From Diphasiastrum complanatum (Eukaryota; Streptophyta; Lycopodiopsida; Lycopodiales; Lycopodiaceae), in NCBI GenBank assembly GCA_029204225.1, contig CM055100.1:53237763-53301762 (forward strand): DNA of 64,000 nt. The letters are read 5' to 3'. The translations under genes were made by a program, and so were the position numbers. Positions 63,887 through 64,000 of this stretch are shown here, piece after piece. The notes below the pieces were generated by a model. The model had not been told where the DNA came from, made no database searches, and saw only the letters and a list, made by a program, of their open reading frames with translations. The stretch's first letter is position 1. Every line of letters begins with the position of its first letter.

Positions 63887-64000
63887 GTGGGGTTGGTGCC
63901 AAACTTCTTCATTGTCATTAAACTTCTTGTATATGCGGATGATGTGGTGCATTTATCCAGTATTGTACATAGCCTACAACATTAACTTGATGCTCTCTGG
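63887..64000 (+). pseudogene. LINE RT fragment
   Basis: Reads LLVYADDVVHLSSIVHSLQH then a stop and LDAL. This aligns with ILLYADDVVLLPSSAAGLQRHLSAL of LINE copy A at 1755-1825. It lies inside the DDB1 intron and continues off the window. Confidence 0.8.

Overview
The window is nuclear DNA of a land plant. The evidence is one conserved plant-type gene with GT-AG introns, DDB1 (UV-damaged DNA-binding protein 1), surrounded and invaded by plant-type LTR retrotransposons (Ty1/copia, Ty3/gypsy chromoviruses and an element with a tRNA-Asp primer site), L1-like LINEs and a Helitron-like element. The very long introns and dense nested transposons suggest a large-genome plant such as a fern, lycophyte or gymnosperm; the sequence alone does not settle which. 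There are no bacterial operons, CRISPR arrays or intact RNA genes.

Layout. 1-6.2 kb: two diverged copies of one LINE family. Copy A holds endonuclease-RT-C-terminal CCHC and a 3' tail. Copy B holds ORF1 and the 5' part of the endonuclease, and is itself invaded by a palindrome-rich element. 6.2-11.1 kb: no recognisable gene. 11.1-19.8 kb: a decayed minus-strand gypsy chromovirus whose integrase is split by a minus-strand copia element (11931-16893) with both LTRs. 19.95-24.2 kb: a gag-only copia derivative followed by a degenerate copia RT/RNase H and a 1.3-kb LTR. 24.2-27.1 kb: a gag scrap and one unidentified ORF. 27.08-32.24 kb: a copia element with both LTRs and a target-site duplication, carrying a second, truncated copia inside it. 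33.8-63.1 kb: fourteen coding exons of DDB1 on the minus strand, with no frameshift or stop over 972 codons. About 117 N-terminal residues should lie beyond the right edge.

The DDB1 introns are the most structured part. The 15.9-kb intron (42970-58896) contains a solo LTR with a 5-bp target duplication, a mosaic of a chromovirus and a tRNA-Asp-primed LTR element that is best explained by a ~7-kb inversion, two pieces of a large ORF I do not recognise, and a 2.5-kb Helitron-like element filled with a GC-rich tandem array. Two copies of one local repeat act as reciprocal empty sites for the solo LTR and the Helitron. Other introns hold a 402-bp foldback element, a copia LTR-plus-leader remnant and, at the window edge, another LINE RT scrap.

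How it works together: DDB1 is the only gene for which host function can be argued (adaptor of CUL4 ubiquitin ligases). Everything else is mobile-element sequence in various stages of decay, or unassigned DNA.
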